Shown here piece after piece: positions 1-10,945 of a DNA stretch of 64,000 nucleotides (its first letter is position 1; every line of letters starts with the position of its first letter). Both the position numbers and the translations under genes were made by a program. Under the pieces are notes generated by a model. The model made no database searches and was not told the DNA's origin. It saw nothing but the letters and a program-made list of their open reading frames with translations. The stretch comes from Acidimicrobiaceae bacterium (GTDB lineage Bacteria > Actinomycetota > Acidimicrobiia > Acidimicrobiales > Ilumatobacteraceae), in assembly GCA_020637295.1 (NCBI GenBank), contig JACJWF010000005.1, forward strand, positions 124,001 to 188,000, in the 5' to 3' direction.

Positions 1-1155
1 TGCACCACCGTGAAGAGCGCCACCGAACTGAACTCCAGCGAACTGCGGTTGGCGATGGCCACCACGGTGGCCGGCTCGGTGCTGCCGCAGGGTCTGGTGG
101 GCACGCCGTATGCAGACTCCGGTTCGCTCGACACCTCGGCGTGGATCGCCCAGACCACCAGCGAGAGCCAGGCCGGGATGATCTTCCTGCCCCAGTTGCC
201 CTCGCACGCGCTGAACCACCCGGCCACCGGCGGCTACATGATGCCGTCCTGGGCCGGCACCTGCCGGGTCTTCTTCCCCGGCACATACTCCGAGCCGGTG
301 CTGGTGAACGACGCCACGCCCACCTACTTCGCCTCGGGCGTCTACTACTTCGAGGACAGCGTGACCTTCAGCGGCTCGGCCAACGTGGTGGTCGGCCAGG
401 GCGCGATCCCCGGCTGTGCCGAAGACCAGGACGCAGCGTTCAACGCCATCAACGCCCCGTTCACGCCGAACGTCTCGGGCCTCGGGGCCACCTTCATCTT
501 CGGTGACGCCGGCCGCCTGGTGGTGACCGACGGCGGCGGCAGCGTGGGGCCCTCGGTGCAGTTCAACTCCCGCCTGGTGGACCCCACCGACGTGGGCAGC
601 CAGGTGTCGGCCGGCGTGTCGATCGTCTCCGTGAACGGGGTGACGGCCGGGTCCACGTCCAGCTCGGCGCTGGAGATCCCCGGTGTCATCTCGGTCCCGA
701 AGTCCTACGCCGAGTTCCATCCTGGTGACGGCACCCCGCCCGCCGATGCCGCCAGTGCCAGCTACCACCCCTCGACGCTGATCCCCACGGTCAGCCCGGA
801 TCCGCCGAATCCGGCCATCATCGACATCCAGTTCACCGGCACGGGTTCGGCTCTGCTGTTCGTGCCGGGTTACACGGCAGTGCCGCAGGGGACGATCTCG
901 GTGTACATCGGGCCAGGAATGGGCTCGGGCAAGTCGGTGCAGATCGTCGGTGGCATCCTCGCCGCGCAGGTGGTGCAGTCGACCGACCTGCCCGAGGTGA
1001 ACCAGATCGGCCACCTCAACCGCGTCGTCCAGAAGACGTTCAAGATCGTCGCCGAGACCCTCGGGCAGGAGCCCAACATCGTGTCGGTGGCACTGGTCCA
1101 GGTGAACGACTACGGCGAGTACGCGATCAACTCGTGGGTCACCACCACGCAGTGA
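1..1155 (+). CDS. Pilus-locus surface protein, 5' end outside window
   Basis: The reading frame is open from the first base, so the gene almost certainly begins upstream; the in-frame GTG at position 10 need not be the true start. The visible 385 codons form a Gly/Ser/Thr/Val-rich, mostly beta-type protein with few charged residues, as expected for an exported protein. No membrane segment or catalytic motif is visible in this part. A PilT ATPase and a prepilin peptidase follow within 2 kb, so it may be a pilus-associated or minor-pilin-like component. That role rests on neighbourhood only. The last residues are NSWVTTTQ, followed by a TGA stop. Confidence 0.6.
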   Translation, partial: CTTVKSATELNSSELRLAMATTVAGSVLPQGLVGTPYADSGSLDTSAWIAQTTSESQAGMIFLPQLPSHALNHPATGGYMMPSWAGTCRVFFPGTYSEPVLVNDATPTYFASGVYYFEDSVTFSGSANVVVGQGAIPGCAEDQDAAFNAINAPFTPNVSGLGATFIFGDAGRLVVTDGGGSVGPSVQFNSRLVDPTDVGSQVSAGVSIVSVNGVTAGSTSSSALEIPGVISVPKSYAEFHPGDGTPPADAASASYHPSTLIPTVSPDPPNPAIIDIQFTGTGSALLFVPGYTAVPQGTISVYIGPGMGSGKSVQIVGGILAAQVVQSTDLPEVNQIGHLNRVVQKTFKIVAETLGQEPNIVSVALVQVNDYGEYAINSWVTTTQ

Positions 1156-1233
1156 GATCGGCGTCCGCCCCCTGAGGTGAGGGGCGTTGGACCGGGTGGG
1201 TGAACGAAGGGACGCGGCGCCGGCCCGACCGCG

Positions 1234-1953
1234 TCAGCGGACGAGCTCCATCCGCATGCCCGCCGAATCCCACGCCGGGTCCAGCGGGAGGCGCTGCATC
1301 GCCCGGCCGGCGGCCCGGCGAGCGGTCCACACCAGGCCGGCCGCCTGCAGCACGTGCAGCTGGGCGGCGCCCTTCGGCGGGGTGCGCATCACGACTTCCT
1401 CCACGCCGGGCAGCTTGTCGCGGATCAGGCCGACGCGCTCGACCAGCCCGTCGGGCTGATGCGGGGAGCTGGTCAGCGGCCGATCGCCGTTGAGCTGGGC
1501 GAACGACAGGTCCGGATGGGCGGCGAAGAAGGTCCGTTGATGGAACGGCTGGAACTCGCGCTCGGCCTCGCGGAGCCACTTGAAGCGGCGGAGATCGGCG
1601 TTGGTCAGCCACGGCTCCAGCTCCCGGGCCGCCTCGCGGGTCTCCGCCCGCAAGGCCGCGCGTGACGGCGTGGCCCGCACGGCAACCCGGCGCGGCCAGC
1701 CGATCATCTCCATCGCCTCGAGGTCGCACTCGCGGTACGGCCCCGCCGGGTCGTCGCTGAAGCCGATGGGGCACCAGATGGCGGCGGCATCGAACTTGGG
1801 GCGGTAATCGAGCACGTCGATGAGTTGGCGAACCACCTCCGGCTCGTCGGCGTTCACGGTGACGCCGGCGAGACGGGCCGGCACGATCAGCCAGCCGGCG
1901 GGGCACGGAACGACCCCGGCGATGATCTTGTAGGGCAGGCGTTGTGCGGGCAT
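1234..1953 (-). CDS. DUF429 family protein (predicted RNase H-fold nuclease)
   Basis: This 239-residue protein carries the DUF429 layout: an N-terminal strand with PAGWLIVPA (the usual GxxGW signature), a central DAAAIWCPIGFSD resembling the family's D-x-P-I-G motif, then a CDLEA...RRVAVRATPSR block where the family has its conserved R/S/P region. Members are predicted RNase H-like nucleases of unknown substrate. Here the first acidic position of the family motif is replaced (VPCPAGW instead of D-G-x-x-G-W), so activity is uncertain. It lies 19 bp downstream of pilT on the same strand and may be co-transcribed, but no functional link to pili is known. Confidence 0.7.
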   Translation of the reverse strand: MPAQRLPYKIIAGVVPCPAGWLIVPARLAGVTVNADEPEVVRQLIDVLDYRPKFDAAAIWCPIGFSDDPAGPYRECDLEAMEMIGWPRRVAVRATPSRAALRAETREAARELEPWLTNADLRRFKWLREAEREFQPFHQRTFFAAHPDLSFAQLNGDRPLTSSPHQPDGLVERVGLIRDKLPGVEEVVMRTPPKGAAQLHVLQAAGLVWTARRAAGRAMQRLPLDPAWDSAGMRMELVR

Positions 1954-1972
1954 TGCCGCCTCCGTTTTCGGA

Positions 1973-3124
1973 TCAGACGCCGGCGAGGGTGCCGGCGCCG
2001 GTGGTGGCGGTCTGGCCGGCCATCATCGTCGCCTGCGCCTGCGCCTGCGAGCGCTGGGTGGCCGCCTGGGCCAGGATCTCCTTGGGGTACTGGCTGGCTT
2101 CCACCGCGACCTCGTAGTCGATGATGCCGCTGGCCACCAGGCGGGCGAGGTCCATCTCGATGGTCTGCATGCCGTCCTGCTGGCCGCTGACCATCATGTT
2201 GCGCAGCTGGCGGGTCTTGCCTTCACGCAGCAGGTTGCGCACGGCCTCGTTGGCCATCAGCACCTCGTAGGCGGCGACGCGGCCACCGCCCATGGCGGGC
2301 AGGAGGCGCTGGCTGACGACGCCCTGCAACGAACCGGCCAGCATCACCTGGATCTGGTCGCGGCGCTCGGCCGGGAACACGTCGACGATGCGGTCCAGCG
2401 CCTGGGCGGCGTCGTTGGTGTGCAGGGTGGCGAACACGAGGTGACCGGTCTCGGCCAGCGTCAGGGTGATGCTGATCGAGTCCAGGTCGCGCATTTCGCC
2501 GAGGAGGATGACGTCGGGGTCTTCACGCAGGGCGCTGCGCAGACCTTCGGTGAAGCCGACCACGTCGGTGCCGACTTCACGCTGGTTGACCATCGCCAGC
2601 TTGTGATGGTGGAGGTACTCCACCGGGTCTTCGATGGTGAGGATGTGCAGCGGCCGGGTCTCGTTGATCCGGTCGATCATCGCCGCCAAGGTGGTGCTCT
2701 TACCGGAGCCCGTGGGGCCCACCACGAGGACCAGGCCGTACGGCCGCTCCAGCAGGGTGGTGGCCGCCGGCGGAGCGCCGAGCTCTTCCAGCGAGCGGAC
2801 GCGGAAGGGGATGACACGAAGGGCCAGCGCCAGGCTGTTGCGCTGCATGAACGCGTTGGCACGGAAACGGCCGATCGACTCCAGGCCGAACGAGAAGTCC
2901 ACCTGCATGCGGTCGGCGAGCTCGGCCTTCTGGTGCTCGTTGAGCAGGGAGTAGACCATCCGGTCGCAGTCCTCGGGCTCCAGCAGGGGCACGCCCTCGA
3001 AGGGCACCAGCACACCGTCGCGGCGGGCGGTGGCCGGGCGGCCGACGGTGAGGTGAAGGTCGCTGGCACCGGCGGCGATCGTCGCCTGGAGGAGGGTCAC
3101 CAGCATCGGGTCCGGGTTGAACAT
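1973..3124 (-). CDS. pilT: Type IV pilus retraction ATPase PilT
   Basis: A 383-residue hexameric secretion-type ATPase that powers depolymerisation of type IV pili at the cytoplasmic face of the inner membrane. The N-terminal PAS-like domain has the PilT-typical ASDLHLTVGRP near residues 20-30. Walker A GPTGSGKST lies at about 136-144, the Asp box and Walker B (DVILLGEMRD) near 205, and the His box ETGHLVFATLHTNDA shortly after. The AIRNLIRE-like helix typical of PilT appears as AVRNLLREGK. A Gln/Ala/Thr-rich tail of about 35 residues is extra. Divergent prepilin peptidase and an upstream pilus-type gene support the role. Confidence 0.93.
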   Translation of the reverse strand: MFNPDPMLVTLLQATIAAGASDLHLTVGRPATARRDGVLVPFEGVPLLEPEDCDRMVYSLLNEHQKAELADRMQVDFSFGLESIGRFRANAFMQRNSLALALRVIPFRVRSLEELGAPPAATTLLERPYGLVLVVGPTGSGKSTTLAAMIDRINETRPLHILTIEDPVEYLHHHKLAMVNQREVGTDVVGFTEGLRSALREDPDVILLGEMRDLDSISITLTLAETGHLVFATLHTNDAAQALDRIVDVFPAERRDQIQVMLAGSLQGVVSQRLLPAMGGGRVAAYEVLMANEAVRNLLREGKTRQLRNMMVSGQQDGMQTIEMDLARLVASGIIDYEVAVEASQYPKEILAQAATQRSQAQAQATMMAGQTATTGAGTLAGV

Positions 3125-3176
3125 GTTGGGCTAGCCTCCGTGTCGGCGCCGCTCGCAGCGACGGCCGTTGCTCGTC

Positions 3177-3941
3177 ATGACGATTGCTCTTGCGGCCGTG
3201 TTCGGCCTTCTCATCGGTTCGTTCCTCACCGTGGTGGTCGACCGCGTGCCGCGTGGTGCGTCGATCGTCCAGCCCGGATCGGCGTGTGGGAACTGCGGCC
3301 TGCGCCTCGGCCCCCTCGATCTGGTTCCTGTGGTCAGTTGGTTGGCCCTGCGCGGGAAGTGCCGGCAGTGTCATACGAGTATCGGCGTGGAACCCCTTGT
3401 GCTTGAGGTGTCAACGTCGGCTCTGTTCGGCCTCACTGCGTGGCACTTCGGTGCGTCGTGGCTCACCCCGGCCTTCTGCGTGCTGATGGCCGGGCTGGTG
3501 TCGCTGAGCTGGATCGACCTGAAGACCCAGCGCCTGCCGCGGGAGATCACCTACACCACTGCCGCGCTGGGCGCGCCGCTGCTGGTGGTGGCGGCGCTGG
3601 TGGATCACGAACCGAAGCGGGTGCTCCTGATGCTGCTGGGCGCCGCGATCGCCCTGGCCCTGATGGCGGCGATCTACGCCCTCAGCCGCGGCGGCCTCGG
3701 CGATGGCGACGTGCGCCTGTCGCCGCTGCTCGGCGGTTACCTCGGCTGGCTGAACCCGGGTCTGGCACCGGTGGGGTTGTTCTTCGGCTTCCTGCTCGGC
3801 GCCGTCGTCGGCGTGGTGATGATGGCCCTGCGGCGCGCCGGGCGGCGCACGGCACTGCCGTTCGGGCCGTTCCTCGCTGCCGGCACGGTGGTGGCGGTGT
3901 TCGTCGGCCAGGACTACATCGACTTCATCCTCGCCCGCTGA
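3177..3941 (+). CDS. pilD: Prepilin peptidase / N-methyltransferase (A24 aspartic protease)
   Basis: A polytopic membrane protease that cleaves and N-methylates type IV prepilins. The N-terminal GSFLTVVVDRVPRG is the family signature. A zinc-type tetracysteine region follows (CGNC and CRQC, separated by about 23 residues), which is associated with the methyltransferase half. The two catalytic aspartates are visible in SWIDLKTQRLP and GLGDGDVRL. About eight hydrophobic segments cover the rest. The ATG at 3177 is preferred; an in-frame TTG nine bases upstream is possible. It is transcribed divergently from pilT across a roughly 50 bp gap that must hold both promoters. Confidence 0.93.
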   Translation: MTIALAAVFGLLIGSFLTVVVDRVPRGASIVQPGSACGNCGLRLGPLDLVPVVSWLALRGKCRQCHTSIGVEPLVLEVSTSALFGLTAWHFGASWLTPAFCVLMAGLVSLSWIDLKTQRLPREITYTTAALGAPLLVVAALVDHEPKRVLLMLLGAAIALALMAAIYALSRGGLGDGDVRLSPLLGGYLGWLNPGLAPVGLFFGFLLGAVVGVVMMALRRAGRRTALPFGPFLAAGTVVAVFVGQDYIDFILAR

Positions 3942-4071
3942 TCACCGGCCACCGGCCACCGGCCACCCCACCGGTTACGGCCGGGGGAGGGGACTTCCTG
4001 CACTTGCCGGCCGGCGCCGGCAGCGCGACAAGTGGGCTGCCGAAACAGTCGTCAACGTCAGGAGGCTCACG

Positions 4072-4266
4072 GTGAACATCCACGCAGTCGTCGGTGACGC
4101 CATCGTGGTGGACAACATGGAGCTCGGGCATCCGCCGCGCCGTGGTGAGGTGCTCGAAGTGCTCGGCAGCGGGGAGACGCAGCACTACCGCGTCCGGTGG
4201 GACGACGGGCACGAGTCGCTGTTCTACCCCTCCAGCACCGCGCACGCCGTGCACCCGGCCGGCTGA
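4072..4266 (+). CDS. DUF1918 domain protein
   Basis: A 64-residue small protein that matches DUF1918 across its whole length: VGDAIVVDN, then RRGEVLEVLG, YRVRWDDGHESLFYPSS. This SH3-like fold is widespread in actinobacteria and its function is unknown. The start is GTG, with an AGGAGG-type ribosome-binding site six to eleven bases upstream (aggaggctcacg). About 130 bp of non-coding sequence lie between it and the prepilin peptidase gene, so it is probably transcribed on its own. Confidence 0.85.
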   Translation: MNIHAVVGDAIVVDNMELGHPPRRGEVLEVLGSGETQHYRVRWDDGHESLFYPSSTAHAVHPAG

Positions 4267-4301
4267 GCCGAGGCCTCTGGCCTGCCGTCGGCGGCCGCTG
4301 A

Positions 4302-4724
4302 TCAGCCGAGGACGGCGGTGTCCAGGTCGCGCACGCGCGCGGCCATGGTGGTGAGCAGCTTGTGGGTGACCTGGGGGATCTCGTCCAGGACAAGGCGGAA
4401 GTCGGCGCCGCCGATCTCCAGCACCAGGCAGTCCCCCTCGGCGACGATCGTGGCCGAGCGGGGGGCGGGGTCCAGCAGGGACATCTCGCCGGCGATGTCG
4501 CCCGGCGACATCGAGTGCACCTTGCGCCCGTTGCGGCGCACCACCATGGTGCCCTCCAGCAGCACGATCGCGCTGCGCCCGGCGGAGCCTTGCTCCATCA
4601 CCACCGTGCCGGCCGGCACGGTGACCTCGGTGCCGGCGGCGGCCACCGTCTGCAGTTCCTTCTGGGTGAGGCCGGCGAACAGCCGGTTGCTCCGCAGATG
4701 GTTCAGGTACGCCCGCTTGCTCAT
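4302..4724 (-). CDS. Cyclic nucleotide-binding domain protein
   Basis: A 140-residue protein consisting of one cNMP-binding domain of the CRP type without a DNA-binding helix-turn-helix. It begins MSKRAYLNHLRSN (ATG at 4724) and shows LFAGLTQKELQTVA, the beta-roll AGTVVMEQGSAG, then PGDIAGEMSLLDPAPRSATI, which is the phosphate-binding cassette with its Glu and Arg. A C-terminal helix follows. It is probably a cytoplasmic sensor of cAMP or a related ligand, but no effector domain is attached. The open frame extends further upstream, where its codon pattern no longer resembles coding sequence. Confidence 0.85.
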   Translation of the reverse strand: MSKRAYLNHLRSNRLFAGLTQKELQTVAAAGTEVTVPAGTVVMEQGSAGRSAIVLLEGTMVVRRNGRKVHSMSPGDIAGEMSLLDPAPRSATIVAEGDCLVLEIGGADFRLVLDEIPQVTHKLLTTMAARVRDLDTAVLG

Positions 4725-4809
4725 GTGCGGAGCGTAACGCGCCGACCGCAGCGCGCTGCGACAGTGGGGTCGCCAGACCCACCAGCGCGCCGGCTGCGGC
4801 GAGCGGTAC

Positions 4810-7296
<2,487 letters not shown>

Positions 7297-7397
7297 GGCG
7301 TCACGCTACTCGTTCGGTACCGAACTTGCTACGACTCGACTCAGGATTTCTGAGTGCGTCCCGCCGATCGGACCTCAGCCCCGATCAACTTGGTGGG

Positions 7398-8048
7398 TCA
7401 GGGCTCCTCGCGGACCTGGAGATCGATCACCAGGCGCGGCGGGCCGTCGTACACGTCGACGGTGAAGGGGTAGTCGTCGTCGAGGCCGATGGCCCACGTG
7501 GTCATGCCCTCCCAGTTGTCCACCATCCGCATCTCGCGGATGTGGTCCACGTTGGTGGGGAAGATCTGCGTGGGCCCGGTGTAGCCGTGGAACTCCATGT
7601 CCTGCATCCACATGCCCATGCGCACGAGGAGGATGGCGTTGCCGGCGATCTCGACGGTCTCGTTGCTCTCACCGAGGGTCACCGGGCCCGGCACGTAGGC
7701 GACGGTCCAGCCGGGGAACTGTCCGTCGCCCTGGAGCTCGATGACGATGCGCTCGTGGCACGCGTCGTCCCCGGTGCGGATGTCCGCACCGAGGAGGAAG
7801 GACAGCTGCAACGGGTCGGCGCTCTGCTTGGTGGCGGTGTCGCCCAGCGCCGGGCAGGGCACCGTCGTGGTGGTCGTGGTGGTGGACGTGGACGTGGTGG
7901 ACGTGGTGGAGGACGACGATGTGGTGGGCGGGATGGTCGTGGTGGTGGTGGGCGTCACCGACAGGTCGGTGATCGACGGGGTGCCGCTGTTGGAGCTCGT
8001 GCACGCTGCCAGCAGGAGCACCGCAGGGACCAACCAACCTCTCGTCAT
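7398..8048 (-). CDS. Secreted lipoprotein with AMIN-like domain
   Basis: A 216-residue protein starting MTRGWLVPAVLLLAAC, a lipoprotein signal peptide with Cys at about residue 16. A Thr/Ser-rich linker of about 40 residues (runs of T) follows, then a beta-rich domain with CHERIVIELQG and FPGWTVAYVPG, the pattern of AMIN-like domains (LVVEL.G..P.Y.V.Y). Such domains are thought to bind cell-wall components. It ends with PPRLVIDLQVREEP, the final AMIN-type strand. It is divergent from the lipoprotein gene at 8114, with 65 bp between the starts. The start was chosen at the ATG that gives a clean lipoprotein signal. Confidence 0.7.
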   Translation of the reverse strand: MTRGWLVPAVLLLAACTSSNSGTPSITDLSVTPTTTTTIPPTTSSSSTTSTTSTSTTTTTTTVPCPALGDTATKQSADPLQLSFLLGADIRTGDDACHERIVIELQGDGQFPGWTVAYVPGPVTLGESNETVEIAGNAILLVRMGMWMQDMEFHGYTGPTQIFPTNVDHIREMRMVDNWEGMTTWAIGLDDDYPFTVDVYDGPPRLVIDLQVREEP

Positions 8049-8113
8049 GCCCACATGATGCGCAGCCCGGTGGCCTCCATTCCAGCCACCCCGCAGATCG
8101 GTAGCGTGCGGCC

Positions 8114-9082
8114 ATGACCCGGACGATGGCCGTGGCGGTGCTGGCGCTGCTGTGCGCCTGCGGCGGGGCCGCGCCCGCCGGCACCGTCCCGGCAACCACT
8201 GGCGGGACGGTCGCGCCCACCTTGCCTGCCGGCGAGTTGGCGGTCGTGCCCATCCAGTACCGGGACGACGAGGTGGCCGGCCGGATGCAGCTCGAAGTGG
8301 TCAACGGCACGGCCGACACCCTGCACGTGGTGGCCGTCCAGTTCGCCTGGGCCGGCTTCACCACGGAGGTCGTCGAGCGGCAGAACGCAGTAGCCCCGGG
8401 CCAGCGGGTGGACTTCCCGGTGCCGGTTCCCCCGGCCTCCTGCCACGGCGACGGTGGCGACGGTGGCGACGGTGGCGACGACGGCAACGATGGCGATGCG
8501 GCGATGCCCGACGTCCGCACCGCGGTGGCCCGGCTGACACTCGCCGGCGGTGACGTGCGCGAGGTGCCGGTGTTCGACATCAGGGGCGTCGCCGCGGCGC
8601 TGTACCGGCGGGACTGTGAGCGTCAGGTGGTCGCGTCGGCGGTGACGATGGAGTGGACCGGTCTGGCGCGCGTGGAGGTGGACGGGCGACCGGTGACTGC
8701 CGGGGCGCTGACGCTCACCCGCGGCGCGGCCGCGGGCGATGTCGCCGTACTGCAGATCGGCAGCACGATCACCTACCTGGTGGTGCCGGCCACGGCTGCG
8801 CCGCCGGCTACCCCGCCGGCCGCCCCGCCGGCCGCCCCGCTGGTGGTGCTACCGGCCGGTACGACCTCGGTGTCGTTGCCCGTCGTCTTCGAGGAGGGGC
8901 GCTGCGACGCGCACGCGCTGGCAGAGGCCAAGCAGCCGTTCCGCTTCGTGCTCCAGGTGGACCTCGGCGATGGCATCGTCCACCCCTACATCCTCGAACC
9001 GCCGGCCGGGCAGCAGGAGGCCATGCGAGCCACCGTGTTCGACGGATGCGTGGCGCTGGGTCTGGTGGAGCCGCTCGGCTGA
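8114..9082 (+). CDS. Lipoprotein of unknown function
   Basis: A 322-residue protein that I do not recognise. It begins MTRTMAVAVLALLCAC, a short lipoprotein signal peptide ending in a lipobox-like LLCAC. The mature part has a Gly/Asp run (HGDGGDGGDGGDDGND, about residues 113-128) and an Ala/Pro run (about 230-250) separating three beta-rich segments with several cysteines. No catalytic motif is visible. The Gly-Asp run is encoded by a short GGCGAC tandem tract near 8450-8480. The divergent neighbour is also a lipoprotein, which suggests a small envelope locus. Confidence 0.6.
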   Translation: MTRTMAVAVLALLCACGGAAPAGTVPATTGGTVAPTLPAGELAVVPIQYRDDEVAGRMQLEVVNGTADTLHVVAVQFAWAGFTTEVVERQNAVAPGQRVDFPVPVPPASCHGDGGDGGDGGDDGNDGDAAMPDVRTAVARLTLAGGDVREVPVFDIRGVAAALYRRDCERQVVASAVTMEWTGLARVEVDGRPVTAGALTLTRGAAAGDVAVLQIGSTITYLVVPATAAPPATPPAAPPAAPLVVLPAGTTSVSLPVVFEEGRCDAHALAEAKQPFRFVLQVDLGDGIVHPYILEPPAGQQEAMRATVFDGCVALGLVEPLG

Positions 9083-9098
9083 CCCCTGCTCTGCTCGC

Positions 9099-10547
9099 TC
9101 AGGTCCCGCCGTGCAGGCGCACCGAGCGATGCACCACCACGCCTCGGGCGGCGAGGCGGGCCGCATGGTCCGCCAGGCGTGGGGCGAACTCGCCGAACGA
9201 CCGCAACCGTTGCGGCGTCCAGCCGACCTCGGCGAGGCACAGCAGCCGGGGGAAGAACCGCCGCTGCACGTCGTCGAAGGTGGGGACGCGCTCGGTCCAC
9301 AGCGGGGCCTCGACGCCGGCGATGCGGTCGTCATCCACACCGGGCAGCAGGCCGGCAGGGTCCCATTCGTAGGCGGTGTCCACGTCGATGTCGCCGGCCC
9401 AGCGGCGGCCGTGGGGGTCGGTGGGGTCGTGGCGCATGTCGAGGTAGGTGTGCCGCGCCGGCGACATCACGTAGCGGGCGCCGGGCGGGGCCGCCAGCGC
9501 GGTCTCGGGGCGCAGCCAGTGCTGCACGAGCGTGCCGGGCGGCAGTGGGTGTGGGGCGATCTCCTCCCAACCGACCATCGTGCTCCCGTGACGGGTGACC
9601 GTGCGATGGAGGAACTCCACCCAGGCCGCGTAGTCGGCGGGGTCGGTGGCTGCGGCCTCGTCACCCCCGATGTGGAGGTACTGGCCGCTGACCGAGGCGA
9701 CGCCGGCGATGACGTCCTCGACGAAGGCCCGGGTCTCGGGCAGGTCGAGGTGGAGGGTGCTGAAGCCGACGTCGCTGCCGGTGTACGGCGCGGGAGGGAT
9801 GCCGCCGGGGTTGAGCCATGGCAGCGAGGCCAGCGCCGCGTTGGTGTGGCCCGGCAGGTCGATCTCCGGCACGACGGTGACGTGATGCCGCGCCCCATGG
9901 CGGCACAGTTCCTGCCAGTCGTCCAGCGAGAACCAGCCACCTGGGTCGCCGCCCGAGGCGCCGGCGCCGCCCACCGCCACCAGGTCCGGATGGGCGGGGA
10001 TGTCGAGCCGCCAGCCCTGGTCGTCGGTGAGGTGCAGGTGCAGGCGGTTGAGCTTCAGCGAGGCGATCAGTTCGATCAGCCGGGTGATCTGGTCGACGCC
10101 GAAGAAGTGGCGGGCGACGTCCAGCATCACGCCGCGCCATTCGAACCGTGGGGCGTCCACGATCCGCACGCACGGCAGTTCGGCGGATCGGGTCGCGTCG
10201 GGCAGGAGTTGGAGGAGCGTGCGGGTGCCGTTCCACAGCCCGTGGGCCGTCGGCGCCGTCAGCCGCACGCCGCGCTGGTCGACGTGCAGTTCGTAGGCCT
10301 CGTCGCCGTACGCGCCGACGGCGCCGCGCCGCAGTTCGATGTCGCCGGCCCGCGCCTGACCGGCGATGGCGAGGTGCAGCCCGTGGCGGGCCTGGAGGTC
10401 GGCGACGAGATGCTCGGCCACATGGTGCACGGCGACGTCCCGGCTCGTCACCACCGCCTGCGCGTCGCGGTGCAGCACGACGGTGCCCGGCAGCACCTCC
10501 ATCTGTCGTGGCTGCGGCAGCAGGCTGATGGCGGATGACGGTGACAC
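9099..10547 (-). CDS. Beta-N-acetylhexosaminidase, glycoside hydrolase family 20
   Basis: A 482-residue GH20 enzyme that removes terminal GlcNAc/GalNAc from glycans by substrate-assisted catalysis. An N-terminal GH20b-type domain is followed by a TIM barrel with RFEWRGVMLDVARHF, LHLTDDQGWRLDI, VPEIDLPGHTNAALA and the catalytic pair in YLHIGGDEA (Asp-Glu). The C-terminal barrel part shows VGWEEI and a late tryptophan motif YEWDP. No signal peptide is evident, so it is probably cytoplasmic and may act in peptidoglycan or chitooligosaccharide recycling. It has no sugar-transport genes beside it. Confidence 0.92.
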   Translation of the reverse strand: MSPSSAISLLPQPRQMEVLPGTVVLHRDAQAVVTSRDVAVHHVAEHLVADLQARHGLHLAIAGQARAGDIELRRGAVGAYGDEAYELHVDQRGVRLTAPTAHGLWNGTRTLLQLLPDATRSAELPCVRIVDAPRFEWRGVMLDVARHFFGVDQITRLIELIASLKLNRLHLHLTDDQGWRLDIPAHPDLVAVGGAGASGGDPGGWFSLDDWQELCRHGARHHVTVVPEIDLPGHTNAALASLPWLNPGGIPPAPYTGSDVGFSTLHLDLPETRAFVEDVIAGVASVSGQYLHIGGDEAAATDPADYAAWVEFLHRTVTRHGSTMVGWEEIAPHPLPPGTLVQHWLRPETALAAPPGARYVMSPARHTYLDMRHDPTDPHGRRWAGDIDVDTAYEWDPAGLLPGVDDDRIAGVEAPLWTERVPTFDDVQRRFFPRLLCLAEVGWTPQRLRSFGEFAPRLADHAARLAARGVVVHRSVRLHGGT

Positions 10548-10945
10548 GGGCGCCTCCTCCCTGCACGCGCTCGCGGCGAAACGTACCAGGCGTACGGGAG
10601 GGGACGTTCGGCCCTACATGGAGTGGTGCCGGCGGCGTACGAAAGAAGTGCCGGGGGTGACACTCCGGAACCCCGTTCGAGTGAAAGGAAGATCGCTCCA
10701 CCGCTGCGTCGTTCCCTGCGGCACGGTTGCTCGCTGGGTACCGCCCGTGGCAACGACGCGCGATGGACGGAAGCCTGCCGGTTCGGCAGGTCGTGGGTCC
10801 CGTCGCCAAGGTCCCGATCGCGTGGACCTGAGTGCGTGTGGGAACCGGTGGGGGGCGTCATCGGGGGCGCCCCCCACCACCGCGTCCGGGGGTCCGGTCG
10901 TGCGGGTGCGGAACTGCCTCGCGACGACCTGGAGATGTTCCGCGA
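10548..10945. other. 398 bp gap without a supported gene
   Basis: The reading frames here are shadows with poor codon pattern. The left part must carry the promoter and leader of the GH20 gene, but no clear -35/-10 pair or operator was recognised. The right part holds the G/C-rich hairpin listed separately. Confidence 0.5.
10847..10878 (-). terminator. Strong G/C hairpin downstream of the DUF2817 gene
   Basis: An 11 bp perfect stem (GGTGGGGGGCG pairing with CGCCCCCCACC) closes a 10-base loop. It lies about 70 bp beyond the stop codon of the leftward operon ending at 10946. There is no T-run, so it may be an L-shaped (no-U) terminator of the kind common in actinobacteria. Confidence 0.5.

Noticed and set aside
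4000..4035. GGGACTTCCTGCAC upstream of the DUF1918 gene, resembling promoter P2
   Set aside because: It lacks the GGAAC core and has no CATCGG at the right distance, so it was not counted with P1-P3.
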